Shown here in pieces: positions 1-8,908 of a stretch of DNA of 64,000 nt. The DNA comes from an uncultured Lachnobacterium sp. (GTDB taxonomy: Bacteria > Bacillota > Clostridia > Lachnospirales > Lachnospiraceae). The stretch's first letter is position 1, and every line of letters starts with the position of its first letter. Under the pieces are notes generated by a model that was given only the letters and a program-made list of their open reading frames with translations, ran no database searches and was not told the origin of the DNA. Made by a program: the position numbers and the translations under genes. The stretch covers positions 50,000 to 113,999 of the forward strand of contig URSS01000005.1 of NCBI GenBank assembly GCA_900550545.1. Reading direction: 5' to 3'.

Positions 1-1791
1 TGCACCGTCTTCGATTCTGGTAGATTTCCCGCCTTTTACCGATTTGACAGTCTCACCATTCAAACGCAGTACAAACCATGCCTGCTGATCAAAGTTGTCC
101 ACCTTAACCGTAATGTTGTCATTCTGGCGCTCCTGCTCGTAATCAATTGCAAGAAAACGGCGGATTCTCTGGTCACTTTCCGATAGTGTTGTATGTGTAA
201 AAGCCTCAAAAGGCTTCCAGAACGTTGTCAGATTCGGAGAAAGTTTTCTTAGCATTTTTTCCCAGGAATCCTGCTCTGTCTCCGGATATGTAACCGAAAG
301 TAAGTCCAACGTAATATTGGAATAACCGATCGCAGTCTCCATACTTCGAAGTTTCAAATCGTCCGAAAATGTATGTGTGATTCCTGCACTCGTAACTTTC
401 TGCTGCGTAATATTTTCACCCGCATAGGAAATAATCGGACTCGTACTATCATCATCCGACACCACAACTGTGCGGACATCTTCATTTTTCAAGGCCTGTA
501 CTGCGTCAGCTTTCTGGCTGCCATCCCTCAGGTAGGCCGATGTAATCTTATAATCAGCTCCATAGTCTTTCCAGAATGGTTTGTCAAGCGTAAGTTTTTC
601 TGAAACAGACAGATTCGAACGGTTCGTAGCACTCCAGCCCAGTTCCCCATCCTGCTCTTTTAACTGCTTCAAATAATATGCTACTTCTGAGCCATCCGGC
701 TCCTGCTCATCATCATACGTAAACTGTGGAGAAACCATACAGGTAAGCTTTGCACCTGTTGTCTCCTGCAGTGCCACAAGAGACGGCCATATAATCTCAC
801 GGTATACAGCTGATGCAGACTGCGCATACAGTTCCTGCATTTTTTCTTCATTTTCCGAACTGAACGCAGGCATATCTGCCGCTACCAGATTCTGTGCATT
901 GACTACAGGATAAATTTCATAATCGCTGATCTGTGCTGTCATTGCTGACAAAATACCAATGCCTGACACATCCGTAAGGAAATCATCATTCACACAGAAC
1001 ACCTTGGAATTGGTCGTTCCATACCGCCATATAACAGCAGGCAAAAGATTATTTTTTACAGAAGTCTTCTCCATATTCGAAAACTCTTCTAACAAACTTC
1101 GAGGCACTGTCTGATCAAAGACTTCGTCAGTAAGCGTACCCACCAGATACGTTTTCGTTCCTGCTCCGGTCACATACCACGGAATGTTATGATCTAAGTC
1201 CTGCCTCTTTTCGTCTTCCTTGTTCTGCGCCTCATAAATCCGCTCTCCACCAAGAAAGAATCCGGAAAACAAATGCATACCATTTAAGGTGACATTTGTA
1301 CTCACAATGCGGTTGATTCCAAGCATCTGCTCTAATTGAGCACTTTTTTGGATTACAGAAACATCCGGCATCCGGGCAAAAATAATATTGACACCTTTGT
1401 CAATCCATTCCTGCAAAATGAGGATGTCAGCATCTGTTCTGACTGTTGTAAGTCCATCAAGAATGATCAACTGATTTTCCGGGACTGTCTCACAGGCAGA
1501 CAATGTCTGGTATGTCTGCAGTGTTCTCTTTGAATACTCACACCAGGAGGATACTACTTTTGCGACATCTCCACTAACCGCACCGACATAAAAGACATCC
1601 GCTGATGCACTACTTCCTGAAACTGTGTCGGAAAATGTATTTTCCGCGTTCAAATGCGTATACGTGCTCTGGTCGTACTCGTTTACTCCGTATTCATTTA
1701 ACTGATTTTTCATTACACCGGTAAACTGAAACATAAAAAACAGAATCAGCATCATAATGGCGACGGTAAGATAATTACGGCGCGATACCAT
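1..1791 (-). CDS. DUF2194-type Pel-locus protein (3' end outside window)
   Basis: The 597 visible codons open with one N-terminal membrane segment (about residues 8-25), so the protein is probably anchored and faces outward. A Rossmann-like region rich in alternating hydrophobic strands follows, then a segment with an NDDF motif near residue 270 that resembles the metal-binding start of polysaccharide deacetylase-like domains. I place it in the DUF2194 group by overall character and by position directly behind pelD and pelE, where Gram-positive Pel clusters carry a PelA-type deacetylase. The start ATG at 1791 has AGGAG five bases upstream and lies 22 bp after the pelE stop. The C-terminus, and probably pelF and pelG, lie beyond base 1. 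The deacetylase role is inferred; catalytic residues cannot be fully assigned from the visible part. Confidence 0.7.
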   Translation of the reverse strand, partial: MVSRRNYLTVAIMMLILFFMFQFTGVMKNQLNEYGVNEYDQSTYTHLNAENTFSDTVSGSSASADVFYVGAVSGDVAKVVSSWCEYSKRTLQTYQTLSACETVPENQLIILDGLTTVRTDADILILQEWIDKGVNIIFARMPDVSVIQKSAQLEQMLGINRIVSTNVTLNGMHLFSGFFLGGERIYEAQNKEDEKRQDLDHNIPWYVTGAGTKTYLVGTLTDEVFDQTVPRSLLEEFSNMEKTSVKNNLLPAVIWRYGTTNSKVFCVNDDFLTDVSGIGILSAMTAQISDYEIYPVVNAQNLVAADMPAFSSENEEKMQELYAQSASAVYREIIWPSLVALQETTGAKLTCMVSPQFTYDDEQEPDGSEVAYYLKQLKEQDGELGWSATNRSNLSVSEKLTLDKPFWKDYGADYKITSAYLRDGSQKADAVQALKNEDVRTVVVSDDDSTSPIISYAGENITQQKVTSAGITHTFSDDLKLRSMETAIGYSNITLDLLSVTYPETEQDSWEKMLRKLSPNLTTFWKPFEAFTHTTLSESDQRIRRFLAIDYEQERQNDNITVKVDNFDQQAWFVLRLNGETVKSVKGGKSTRIEDGA

Positions 1792-1813
1792 AGCACTCCT
1801 TTCCGACAAAGAA

Positions 1814-2731
1814 TTAACTAAATGTACGAATCAGTTCCAGTGTCTCTTTGTCAATTACTATATCCGATTGTTTCAATCGGTCTAATTCTTCAAAAAACTG
1901 CTTTTTCTTTCCGACCGTAAAATAATATTTCAAATAACATACATAGATGATCAATTCATCCGGATACATATCACGGCCTCTGTCACTCCACAATTTCATT
2001 TTATCATAAGATTGGATTTTCAAGAACAGATTGCAAAGCCATCCAATATACTGCGGGGTGAGTCTCCTCCAATCTCTCTCATACAAATAATCACAGGCTT
2101 TCTCCATCATATCCACAAAGGAACGCTGCTCTGCTTCCTGAAAAACTTCCTGTTTGAGGACGCCATTCATATATTCAATCAACAGACACGCATATTCACA
2201 GGAATCTTTCTCATTCCGGTTCATGGCAATAAACAATTCCTGTGTGTGGGCACGGAAATCATTCAATACATCACGAAGAACGGTTGCTGCATAATGGGAA
2301 GTCTCTGAATCATCGCTGTTCAATGCCAACGCAATGGATGCCAGAGATTCTTCTACATCTCCCCGCACCACATTCATCATAAGATTTCGCAGATTTCCCT
2401 TATCGCATATAACCAATGCCTCTTCAATAGGGACAACATTACTTTCCTGCTCTTCATCCGCATGAAGATATGTCGTGACACGTTCCTTTGAAAAGATGAC
2501 ATCTGCCAAATCCACATTCTGTCGGAAAAACAATACTCCAATAAGTTTTATCACCGCAAAAAACATCGGGCCGACCACCGGACACATCAACATGATCACC
2601 ATACGAATCATATATTCCTTGACACTTTTTTCCCGAATCCTGCATTGAATAAAGTTCCAGATGCCATAGATCACAGCGACCAGAGTATTGAGGATCAGTA
2701 CTACAATAAAAGCTTGTTCGCTTATGCTCAT
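1814..2731 (-). CDS. pelE: PelE-like membrane protein
   Basis: This 305-residue protein has two N-terminal membrane helices (about residues 7-28 and 42-68) followed by a long cytoplasmic helical region. Its pattern (VPIEEALVICDKGN near residue 100, then LALNSDDSETSHYAA) fits the tetratricopeptide-like part of PelE. PelE is known from Pel exopolysaccharide systems as an inner-membrane scaffold working with PelD, PelF and PelG. The start codon overlaps the stop of the PelD gene by four bases (ATGA), which indicates translational coupling. The length is close to that of known PelE proteins. The function is inferred from topology, motif and operon position, and the assignment to the Pel family is fairly secure. 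Confidence 0.75.
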   Translation of the reverse strand: MSISEQAFIVVLILNTLVAVIYGIWNFIQCRIREKSVKEYMIRMVIMLMCPVVGPMFFAVIKLIGVLFFRQNVDLADVIFSKERVTTYLHADEEQESNVVPIEEALVICDKGNLRNLMMNVVRGDVEESLASIALALNSDDSETSHYAATVLRDVLNDFRAHTQELFIAMNRNEKDSCEYACLLIEYMNGVLKQEVFQEAEQRSFVDMMEKACDYLYERDWRRLTPQYIGWLCNLFLKIQSYDKMKLWSDRGRDMYPDELIIYVCYLKYYFTVGKKKQFFEELDRLKQSDIVIDKETLELIRTFS

Positions 2732-4905
2732 ACCACATCATCCTCCTGTATGGAACATTCGAATCCAGCCTCCTGGAAACGGGTCTCAACCATGTCTGCC
2801 GATTTCTCGTTGGTATTTGCAAGAAGTGCATAGAGATTGCCATCCTCAAGTTCTCCAAGAAAATCGCTTTGACGAATCATCTTGCTCAAGGTATGTCCAG
2901 CCTCTTCCTTTGGCACTTCTCCTGTATCAATCAAAATCAAAGCACACTCTGTCAATTCTTTGTTTCTTGCATTCATATAGGCTTTGACCAAAGAACGGAA
3001 TGCTTCCTGACCAAGGATGTTGGTACCCTCGATATAACGCTGTTCTTCCAGAGCAGACATGTAACGGTTTGCACGAAGCACCGCATTCTGTATCAGATAA
3101 CCGATAACGGTAAGCATGTTTGCCTGTCCCAATGTCATGCGCTCCCATGGAATACCCCAGACCATAAGGATCAGCTGCATATTTTCCTCAGAATAAATGG
3201 CATCCGCCATCAGTGGATAACGCTCATCCATGTTTTTATTAATATATACTTTGTGTTCCTGCAGTTCCTCGTACATCTCCTCCATCTCCACATAATTGAT
3301 GGAGTTTCCAAGGCTGCGTGCTTTCTGCGAAGTTGCAGAAAACAGACGGGCATAGGAGCGGTTGGCAACGGAATAAATCGCCACATCTTTGCTTCCCATC
3401 AACTGCGCCAATACTTCTGCTGCATAGAAGAGGACTTCGCCCGGTTCATACTTGTCAAGACTCGAAGTAACTTCATACAGCTTACCAAAACTGTCATTCT
3501 GGTTAACAATCTGCGTCGATAACATCTCTTTGATTCGCACATTGCTGACGTTGATATCTGCAATATCATCAATCTGCTTGGAGAGGAATTTGACTTCATT
3601 TTTGCCTTCTTCTTCCAGCACCCGCAACCGGTCTCTCATGTATCCGACTGCCAGTCCCAGTATCAAAAGCTGTGCAATCCATATGTAGGTATTGTAATCA
3701 AGCATGACATCAAATCCGCTTCGATGATACATCTGGCGGAAGGTATATCCGGCCACTGCCAGAAGTGAAGAAAACGTTGCCTGCTGCTGACCGTATACGA
3801 TTGCAAACAATAATACATACAGCAGGTAGAAATCGATATTCTGAAAATACTCTCTTCCGACTGCACGATTATTCAGCATAAAAAACGGAATGAAACAAAC
3901 CATATTCTCAAGGAACGGAAATACCGCCGGCAAAAACTCTTTGATCCATCTATGGATTTTTCCAATTATTCCCTTGGGTCTTACTTCGATTCTTGCAAAT
4001 TCTGTTGCATTACGATTTATATGCTTTGCAATCGGCGGAAGCTCCTTTTCCGGTGTATGGAAAATACGGATTCCAAATTCCTCAGCATATCTTGTATTTG
4101 CCAAAAGTGGCTCCCGTCGCGGTTCCTTCGGATTCTCCATGATTGCGATCTCACCATCAAATCCTTTGACCAACGCCTCTGCCATCGTCTGCTGACTGAT
4201 TGGTTCTCCGGAAGAGATGTGATACAGGCCATACTTTGGTTCTTTCGCTGCCACCACGCGGTAAATGAACTCCACCGCATCTGATTCATGCAAAAGTGCG
4301 GCTCTCTGCCCTTTTCCAACAAGAATCTCTCTTGTTTCCAATGCTTCCACACACATACGACCAATCATATTTTTTGCTTCCAGTGCGGATTCCGGCATTC
4401 CATACATATGATCCAGACGCAGAGTAACAACATCTTTGCCCATGTCCCGATAATATTTGCAAATGCCCTCGCCCACTGCCAGCGCCTGTCCTTTTGCCGT
4501 CACGGCAGCCGGTGTCTCATCTTCCGAAATCGCATCAGCAAATTCCTGCTGAAAAACTTCCTCCGATGACAAATAAATAAAACGTCCCTTTGAGCAGCCG
4601 ACAAAAGCCGAAAGCACGTTCATCAGACCGGCAGAAAATGCGCCGGCATGACTTTTTAATTCCGCCCATTTGTAATTCGTATCAAACGCTCCCAGGAAAA
4701 TGGTTTCATCCGGCTGAATGCTTTCTACGACTTCCCGGATACAAGACTCCTCATACGAGAAATGATAGGTCTCAAAAACTTTGCGGGTAGGACGACCACT
4801 TTTCGGTTCGTCCGTCAAAATAAAAATACGATGTCCTTCTTTATTTAATTTTTCAATTAAAAGTTGTAAGAAATGGCTTTTGCCACCGACAAGCAATATA
4901 TTCAT
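2728..4905 (-). CDS. pelD: SDR/epimerase-PelD fusion, c-di-GMP receptor of the Pel system
   Basis: A 725-residue multidomain protein. Residues 1 to about 290 form an extended short-chain dehydrogenase/epimerase domain starting MNILLVGG. The usual GxxGxxG is degenerate (GGKSHFL), and where YxxxK is expected the sequence reads TAKGQAL, so catalysis is doubtful. About four membrane helices follow (roughly 325-430), then a short coiled coil, a GAF-like region (about 470-590) and a degenerate GGDEF-like domain. That last domain has no GGDEF motif but retains RQSD at 678-681, matching the RxxD inhibitory-site motif through which PelD binds cyclic di-GMP. It overlaps pelE downstream and the PqqD-like gene upstream by four bases each. 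The role as c-di-GMP-dependent activator of Pel synthesis is inferred from the family. Confidence 0.8.
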   Translation of the reverse strand: MNILLVGGKSHFLQLLIEKLNKEGHRIFILTDEPKSGRPTRKVFETYHFSYEESCIREVVESIQPDETIFLGAFDTNYKWAELKSHAGAFSAGLMNVLSAFVGCSKGRFIYLSSEEVFQQEFADAISEDETPAAVTAKGQALAVGEGICKYYRDMGKDVVTLRLDHMYGMPESALEAKNMIGRMCVEALETREILVGKGQRAALLHESDAVEFIYRVVAAKEPKYGLYHISSGEPISQQTMAEALVKGFDGEIAIMENPKEPRREPLLANTRYAEEFGIRIFHTPEKELPPIAKHINRNATEFARIEVRPKGIIGKIHRWIKEFLPAVFPFLENMVCFIPFFMLNNRAVGREYFQNIDFYLLYVLLFAIVYGQQQATFSSLLAVAGYTFRQMYHRSGFDVMLDYNTYIWIAQLLILGLAVGYMRDRLRVLEEEGKNEVKFLSKQIDDIADINVSNVRIKEMLSTQIVNQNDSFGKLYEVTSSLDKYEPGEVLFYAAEVLAQLMGSKDVAIYSVANRSYARLFSATSQKARSLGNSINYVEMEEMYEELQEHKVYINKNMDERYPLMADAIYSEENMQLILMVWGIPWERMTLGQANMLTVIGYLIQNAVLRANRYMSALEEQRYIEGTNILGQEAFRSLVKAYMNARNKELTECALILIDTGEVPKEEAGHTLSKMIRQSDFLGELEDGNLYALLANTNEKSADMVETRFQEAGFECSIQEDDVV

Positions 4906-5162
4906 ATAATCCCCTGTTCCCTCAGCTGCGCGATAAATTGCTGTACATCCTGATAAGCCTCTTGGTCATCAATTCCATATGTCTGCTGCAACAATGCCGC
5001 AATCCCTTTTTCTGTCTGCCCCTGCATATGCTGCTTCCAGATCATGGCTCCCACTTCATTCAACATAATCGGCTTCTCATAGACAAATCGTTGCTGGTCC
5101 ATTCGAATTAACCAATATTCGCCTGCCGCTTGTCGAAGTTGATAGTTTTTTGTTGTATTCAT
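4902..5162 (-). CDS. PqqD-family small protein at the head of the Pel operon
   Basis: An 86-residue protein with the PqqD fold signature: a two-strand start, then MLNEVGAMIWKQ (the family's LN..a..IW motif), and a helical end with YGIDD and DVQQFIAQLREQGII. PqqD proteins are peptide-recognition modules (RiPP recognition element type) that usually serve radical-SAM enzymes; none is visible here. The gene is first in the operon and its last bases overlap the pelD start (ATGA), so it is translated together with the Pel proteins. A TATAAT-like -10 element at 5195-5200 lies about 35 bp before the start, with a weak -35. Its job in polysaccharide production is unknown; it may act as a protein-binding adaptor. 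Confidence 0.75.
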   Translation of the reverse strand: MNTTKNYQLRQAAGEYWLIRMDQQRFVYEKPIMLNEVGAMIWKQHMQGQTEKGIAALLQQTYGIDDQEAYQDVQQFIAQLREQGII

Positions 5163-5235
5163 TGTACTTCTACCTTGTGAATATAATTATCTATATTATA
5201 TAATATTTCGGCCGTTTTTTCCACTTTGATAACAG

Positions 5236-5270
5236 AAAAACGGCGGTTTCTCAAAAGACACCGCCGTTTC
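5236..5270 (-). terminator. Intrinsic terminator of the mannanase gene
   Basis: Perfect 10-bp stem, AAACGGCGGT at 5238-5247 with ACCGCCGTTT at 5260-5269, followed on the minus strand by a T run. It lies about 65 bp after the mannanase stop codon and separates it from the Pel operon. Confidence 0.8.
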
Positions 5271-5333
5271 GCTCATTTTCCTTTTATTTCGTTGTAATTT
5301 CCAGCCTTTGCGACTCTTATTTTTCATTATAAA

Positions 5334-8300
5334 CTAAAATTCAAATGAAAAATCAGAAATTGTTACGGATCCTGTTACCTTCTCCCCTTCATTTGCGTAA
5401 ATCTTGAATGCGAGTGCTCTCACATCATCTACACCCTGAAGTTTTCCGGAATATTTCCATCCGCTTGCTTTGGATTTCCATGTTGCATCAGTAAGAGAAT
5501 AGGTTACTGTCACGGTCTCGCCAGGAGCAATCACACGCTCGCCGCCTTTTCCCTTCACTGTTCCTGCATTCTCCTGCCAGATCCAGTCACCAGTTGTCTT
5601 CATAACAAGTGTGATATGGATATCCTTATTGGAATTATTTGTAATCGTGCTGACTACTTTTCCATATGCGCTGTAATCGCTTCCTTTGCCGGTTCCAGGA
5701 CGTGTTTCCGTCTGTGGACCAGCAGCATCCTCAGTTGTCACATTTGCAAAATCAACAGTGATCACACCATCTTTGTCGCAAGAATAACTCTTTGTTGCTT
5801 CCCATGAAGTCTCTGCATATTTCCAAGTGAACTGTGCGGCCGTCTTTGGACGATTCAGATCTGCAATTGCAGATGCATAAGGGTCTTTTTTATAGTTATA
5901 GTCTGTTGTAACAGCAAAGAAATCAAGACTTCCTGCGAAAGAAGATCCACCTCCCTGTACACGGAACATAACTGCCATAACCTGATCCAGATTCGGACAC
6001 TTGGACAGATCAAAGGAAAGCATTACCGTTGACTGTGCAGGTACTTCCTGATATTTGTCATACTCGGTCCATTTCCAAATACTTCCAACTTTAAAGATTG
6101 GCTGAATCTGTAACGGATAAAGGTTATTGTTACGAACTACGACATCAATTGTCTTATTCTTGCTTAAGTCCAGTCCGGCTGGCATGTTTGAAAGGTATGG
6201 ATATTTCTCTTCTGTCAGATCAAAATTCACACGGATACCACCATTGGCAAGTGCTTCCATTGTTGTGATGGTAGATACGCTGTCATCTCCTTCTCCGGAA
6301 ATGTACCAGTCTTCGAGAGATCCTAACAGTCCAGGTTTGATGTCTGTCTGCTCATCGGTACCAGGTGTTGTGATATCTCCGCTTCCGCTGTCTGGCTTAT
6401 CCGGCTGCTCTACAGGACCTTCTGTTTTCTTTCCATCATAAGACTTTAATGTATATGCCATCTTAGATGTTGCCTGGATACCATAATTTGGCTCGCAGAA
6501 TACATATTTACCCCATGTAGTAAGGTTTGTTCCTGCCCAGTCGGAAGACATATCCAATGTAATGTCTGTTCCGCCGTTGCCCTTCCATGACCATGCTACA
6601 TAACCAACGTTCTTCTGTGTACAATACTGCATGATAGTTGCTTCGTCTACGTCGCCACCATTCTGGAAATCACCAAACTCGCCGATGCAGAATGCTACGC
6701 CCTTGGAAAGCATGCCGTCAATGTTGCTCTTTACGGTGTCAGCATCTTTTCCTGCAACAGAATACATATGAAGAGAGAACATTGTGTTTCCGGTTGTATC
6801 TGCAGATGCTACGCTCTGGCAGTTGTTGATACAGCTGGATGTCTCCTGTCCGTATCCGGCTGCATCGACCATAATAACATTCTCAATTCCGTTGCTTCTC
6901 ATGCGACGGATTGCTGACTGATATGTACTTGTCCATGTAGAAGCATTGCCCCATGTGCCAAGCCACTCATTTGCAATGTTTACAATAACATAATCTTTGT
7001 GTGCGTTAAGTAAATCTTTCATCTCCAGCCAGTAATTAACTGCTGTATCGATCTCGGAAGGACTGTTTTTTCCTGTGTGATCATGTACCTCAACGATACA
7101 TACAAGCCCCTTGCTCTCACACAGAGAAATAATGTTCTTTACTTCATCGTAGGATGTCTTATCCCACTGTGCACCATCTGCAAGTACGACACGGACTGCA
7201 TTGGCTCCAAGAGATGCAATCGCATTGATGGAAGTCTCTGTCTTTCCTGTGTACCATGCATGAGCAACATTGACACCTCTCATGAGGAACTCATTGCCGT
7301 TTCCATCATAGAGCTTGCCATTCTTTACATACATACCTTTGCCCTGTGGCTTGGTATCTCCGCTACCCGGCTTGTCGGTATCGCCGGTTCCAGGCTTATC
7401 AATATCACCGCTTCCCGGTTTATCTGTATCTCCGGTACCCGGTTTATCTGTTCCCTTGGAAACAGCTTCCACTTTTACATAATCCAGTGCGGTATATCCC
7501 CAGCTGGAAGAAACTCCGAATTTATGAGTTCCCTTGGTAAGTTTAAATGTATATGTATCTTCCTGCCACTTGTTTCCGGATGTCTTAAGAGCGCCTGCTC
7601 CGTCGTTGTCCAGATACAGCCAGTTCTCTTTGTAACTATCAGCATTTGAAGCAATTGTAATCTTATACTCACCATCTGCCGGAACGGTAAAGTTTACTTC
7701 ACCCCATCCAGATACAAGATATAAATAACCGCTTCCTGAATATCCGCTGAACTGATCATTCGCAATCTTGTTTGAGCCGTTTGATTCGAAACGGTTGGCA
7801 TCCTCAAACTCAATCTTCTTCGCATACGTGTCAGAATCTCCGGTATCCGGCTTCTCTGTCTCGCCTGTTCCAGGTTTCTCTGTCTCTCCTGTTCCCGGCT
7901 TGTCCGTATCCGGATCTGTAACAATTGCGTTCTCAGACTCTACAGTCACATAATCGAGTGCTGTATATCCCCAGTTTGCAGACACACCAAATTTGTGTGT
8001 TCCCTTGGTAAGATATACCGTCTGTGTATCTGTCTGCCATTTGTTTCCGGAAGTCTTCAGTGTTCCGGCACCATTGTCATCCAGATATAACCAGTTCTCC
8101 TTGTAGCTGTCCGCATTGGTTGCGATTGTGATTTTGTAATTTCCATCCTGTGGCACAGTGAAATTTACCTCACCCCATCCCGCTTCCAGATACACATACC
8201 CATCACCTGAGTATCCAGAAAATAAGGATTTGTCAATACGGTTTCTTCCGTTTTGTTCAAAACGGTTGGCCTTCTCAAACTCAATCTTTGTCTGAAAGGT

Positions 8301-8447
8301 CGTTGCGGCAGTTGTCGCTGTCGCTGTTGTCTTGGCCTTGGCGGTCTTCTTTGCTGTCTTAGCAGTAACATTGGTTGGCAGAACCATCGATACTACCATC
8401 AACAGGGACAACATAAACGCCAAAACCCTTTTCGTAGTTTTTTGCAT
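5334..8447 (-). CDS. Secreted modular GH5 beta-mannanase with duplicated CBM35-like domains
   Basis: A 1037-residue extracellular enzyme. A signal peptide (1-29) is followed by two nearly identical CBM35-like carbohydrate-binding modules (about 53-172 and 210-330), each joined by Pro/Gly/Thr/Asp linkers built from KPGTGDTD-type repeats. The catalytic domain (about 371-675) is GH5, probably subfamily 8 (endo-beta-1,4-mannanase): VEVHDHTG at 452-459, acid/base Glu494 in NIANEWLG and nucleophile Glu590 in GEFGD. Two further beta-sandwich modules follow (about 708-850 and 858-1037) and are probably also glycan binding. No sortase motif, SLH or dockerin is visible, so the protein is probably released or held by its binding modules. 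It is monocistronic, with its own terminator downstream. Substrate preference is inferred from the family; mannan or glucomannan is most likely. Confidence 0.88.
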   Translation of the reverse strand: MQKTTKRVLAFMLSLLMVVSMVLPTNVTAKTAKKTAKAKTTATATTAATTFQTKIEFEKANRFEQNGRNRIDKSLFSGYSGDGYVYLEAGWGEVNFTVPQDGNYKITIATNADSYKENWLYLDDNGAGTLKTSGNKWQTDTQTVYLTKGTHKFGVSANWGYTALDYVTVESENAIVTDPDTDKPGTGETEKPGTGETEKPDTGDSDTYAKKIEFEDANRFESNGSNKIANDQFSGYSGSGYLYLVSGWGEVNFTVPADGEYKITIASNADSYKENWLYLDNDGAGALKTSGNKWQEDTYTFKLTKGTHKFGVSSSWGYTALDYVKVEAVSKGTDKPGTGDTDKPGSGDIDKPGTGDTDKPGSGDTKPQGKGMYVKNGKLYDGNGNEFLMRGVNVAHAWYTGKTETSINAIASLGANAVRVVLADGAQWDKTSYDEVKNIISLCESKGLVCIVEVHDHTGKNSPSEIDTAVNYWLEMKDLLNAHKDYVIVNIANEWLGTWGNASTWTSTYQSAIRRMRSNGIENVIMVDAAGYGQETSSCINNCQSVASADTTGNTMFSLHMYSVAGKDADTVKSNIDGMLSKGVAFCIGEFGDFQNGGDVDEATIMQYCTQKNVGYVAWSWKGNGGTDITLDMSSDWAGTNLTTWGKYVFCEPNYGIQATSKMAYTLKSYDGKKTEGPVEQPDKPDSGSGDITTPGTDEQTDIKPGLLGSLEDWYISGEGDDSVSTITTMEALANGGIRVNFDLTEEKYPYLSNMPAGLDLSKNKTIDVVVRNNNLYPLQIQPIFKVGSIWKWTEYDKYQEVPAQSTVMLSFDLSKCPNLDQVMAVMFRVQGGGSSFAGSLDFFAVTTDYNYKKDPYASAIADLNRPKTAAQFTWKYAETSWEATKSYSCDKDGVITVDFANVTTEDAAGPQTETRPGTGKGSDYSAYGKVVSTITNNSNKDIHITLVMKTTGDWIWQENAGTVKGKGGERVIAPGETVTVTYSLTDATWKSKASGWKYSGKLQGVDDVRALAFKIYANEGEKVTGSVTISDFSFEF

Positions 8448-8824
8448 AAATTATCTCCTCCAACTTTTTTATTAGACAAAACATTTTCTGCCACTAAAAA
8501 TGTTTTCTCCCATAAATACCTTCTCTTAAAAATTACGTTCTCCCTACTTCATACAGTATACTAAAATTGCCAAAATTTCAACCTGTTTTTTCAGTTTATT
8601 TTAGCTATTTTTTAGTACTTTTTAACTATTTTATATATTTTTATGTCATTTTCGTCATATTTTTTTTCGTTTGCAACTCTTTTCTCATCATTTCGACTAT
8701 TTATATATGTATTTCGCAGGCTAATTTTAGTCTTTCTTTTAGTTAATTTTAGTATATGTATTTTTACAAACTCGCTTGCTTTTGTTGTACAGACAATTCC
8801 AAAAAATTTGCTATACATAAAAAA
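8448..8824. other. A+T-rich upstream region of the mannanase gene
   Basis: About 370 bp without a convincing gene. A weak minus-strand promoter may lie at 8555-8581 (TTGAAA, 15-bp spacer, TATACT), about 110 bp before the mannanase start. Between 8560 and 8760 the motif TTTTAG(T/C) or its complement recurs several times, which could be regulator sites or simply A+T-rich bias. Small open frames here lack ribosome sites. Confidence 0.4.
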
Positions 8825-8857
8825 GTCCCATCCTTTTTCGAATGAGACAATTTTTTA
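8825..8857 (-). terminator. Terminator downstream of glpK, possibly bidirectional
   Basis: Nine-base-pair stem with two wobble pairs (8825-8833 with 8840-8848). It is flanked on both sides by runs of T on the exiting strand, so it could stop transcription from either direction. It lies about 60 bp after the glpK stop. Confidence 0.75.
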
Positions 8858-8908
8858 TAACATCTACTCTATCACAAATAAAATACACGGTACAAAATAA
8901 TTTCGTTT

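Noticed and set aside
8612..8818. 68-codon minus-strand frame upstream of the mannanase gene
   Set aside because: A+T-rich Lys/Ile-biased sequence without a ribosome site; best seen as non-coding leader.
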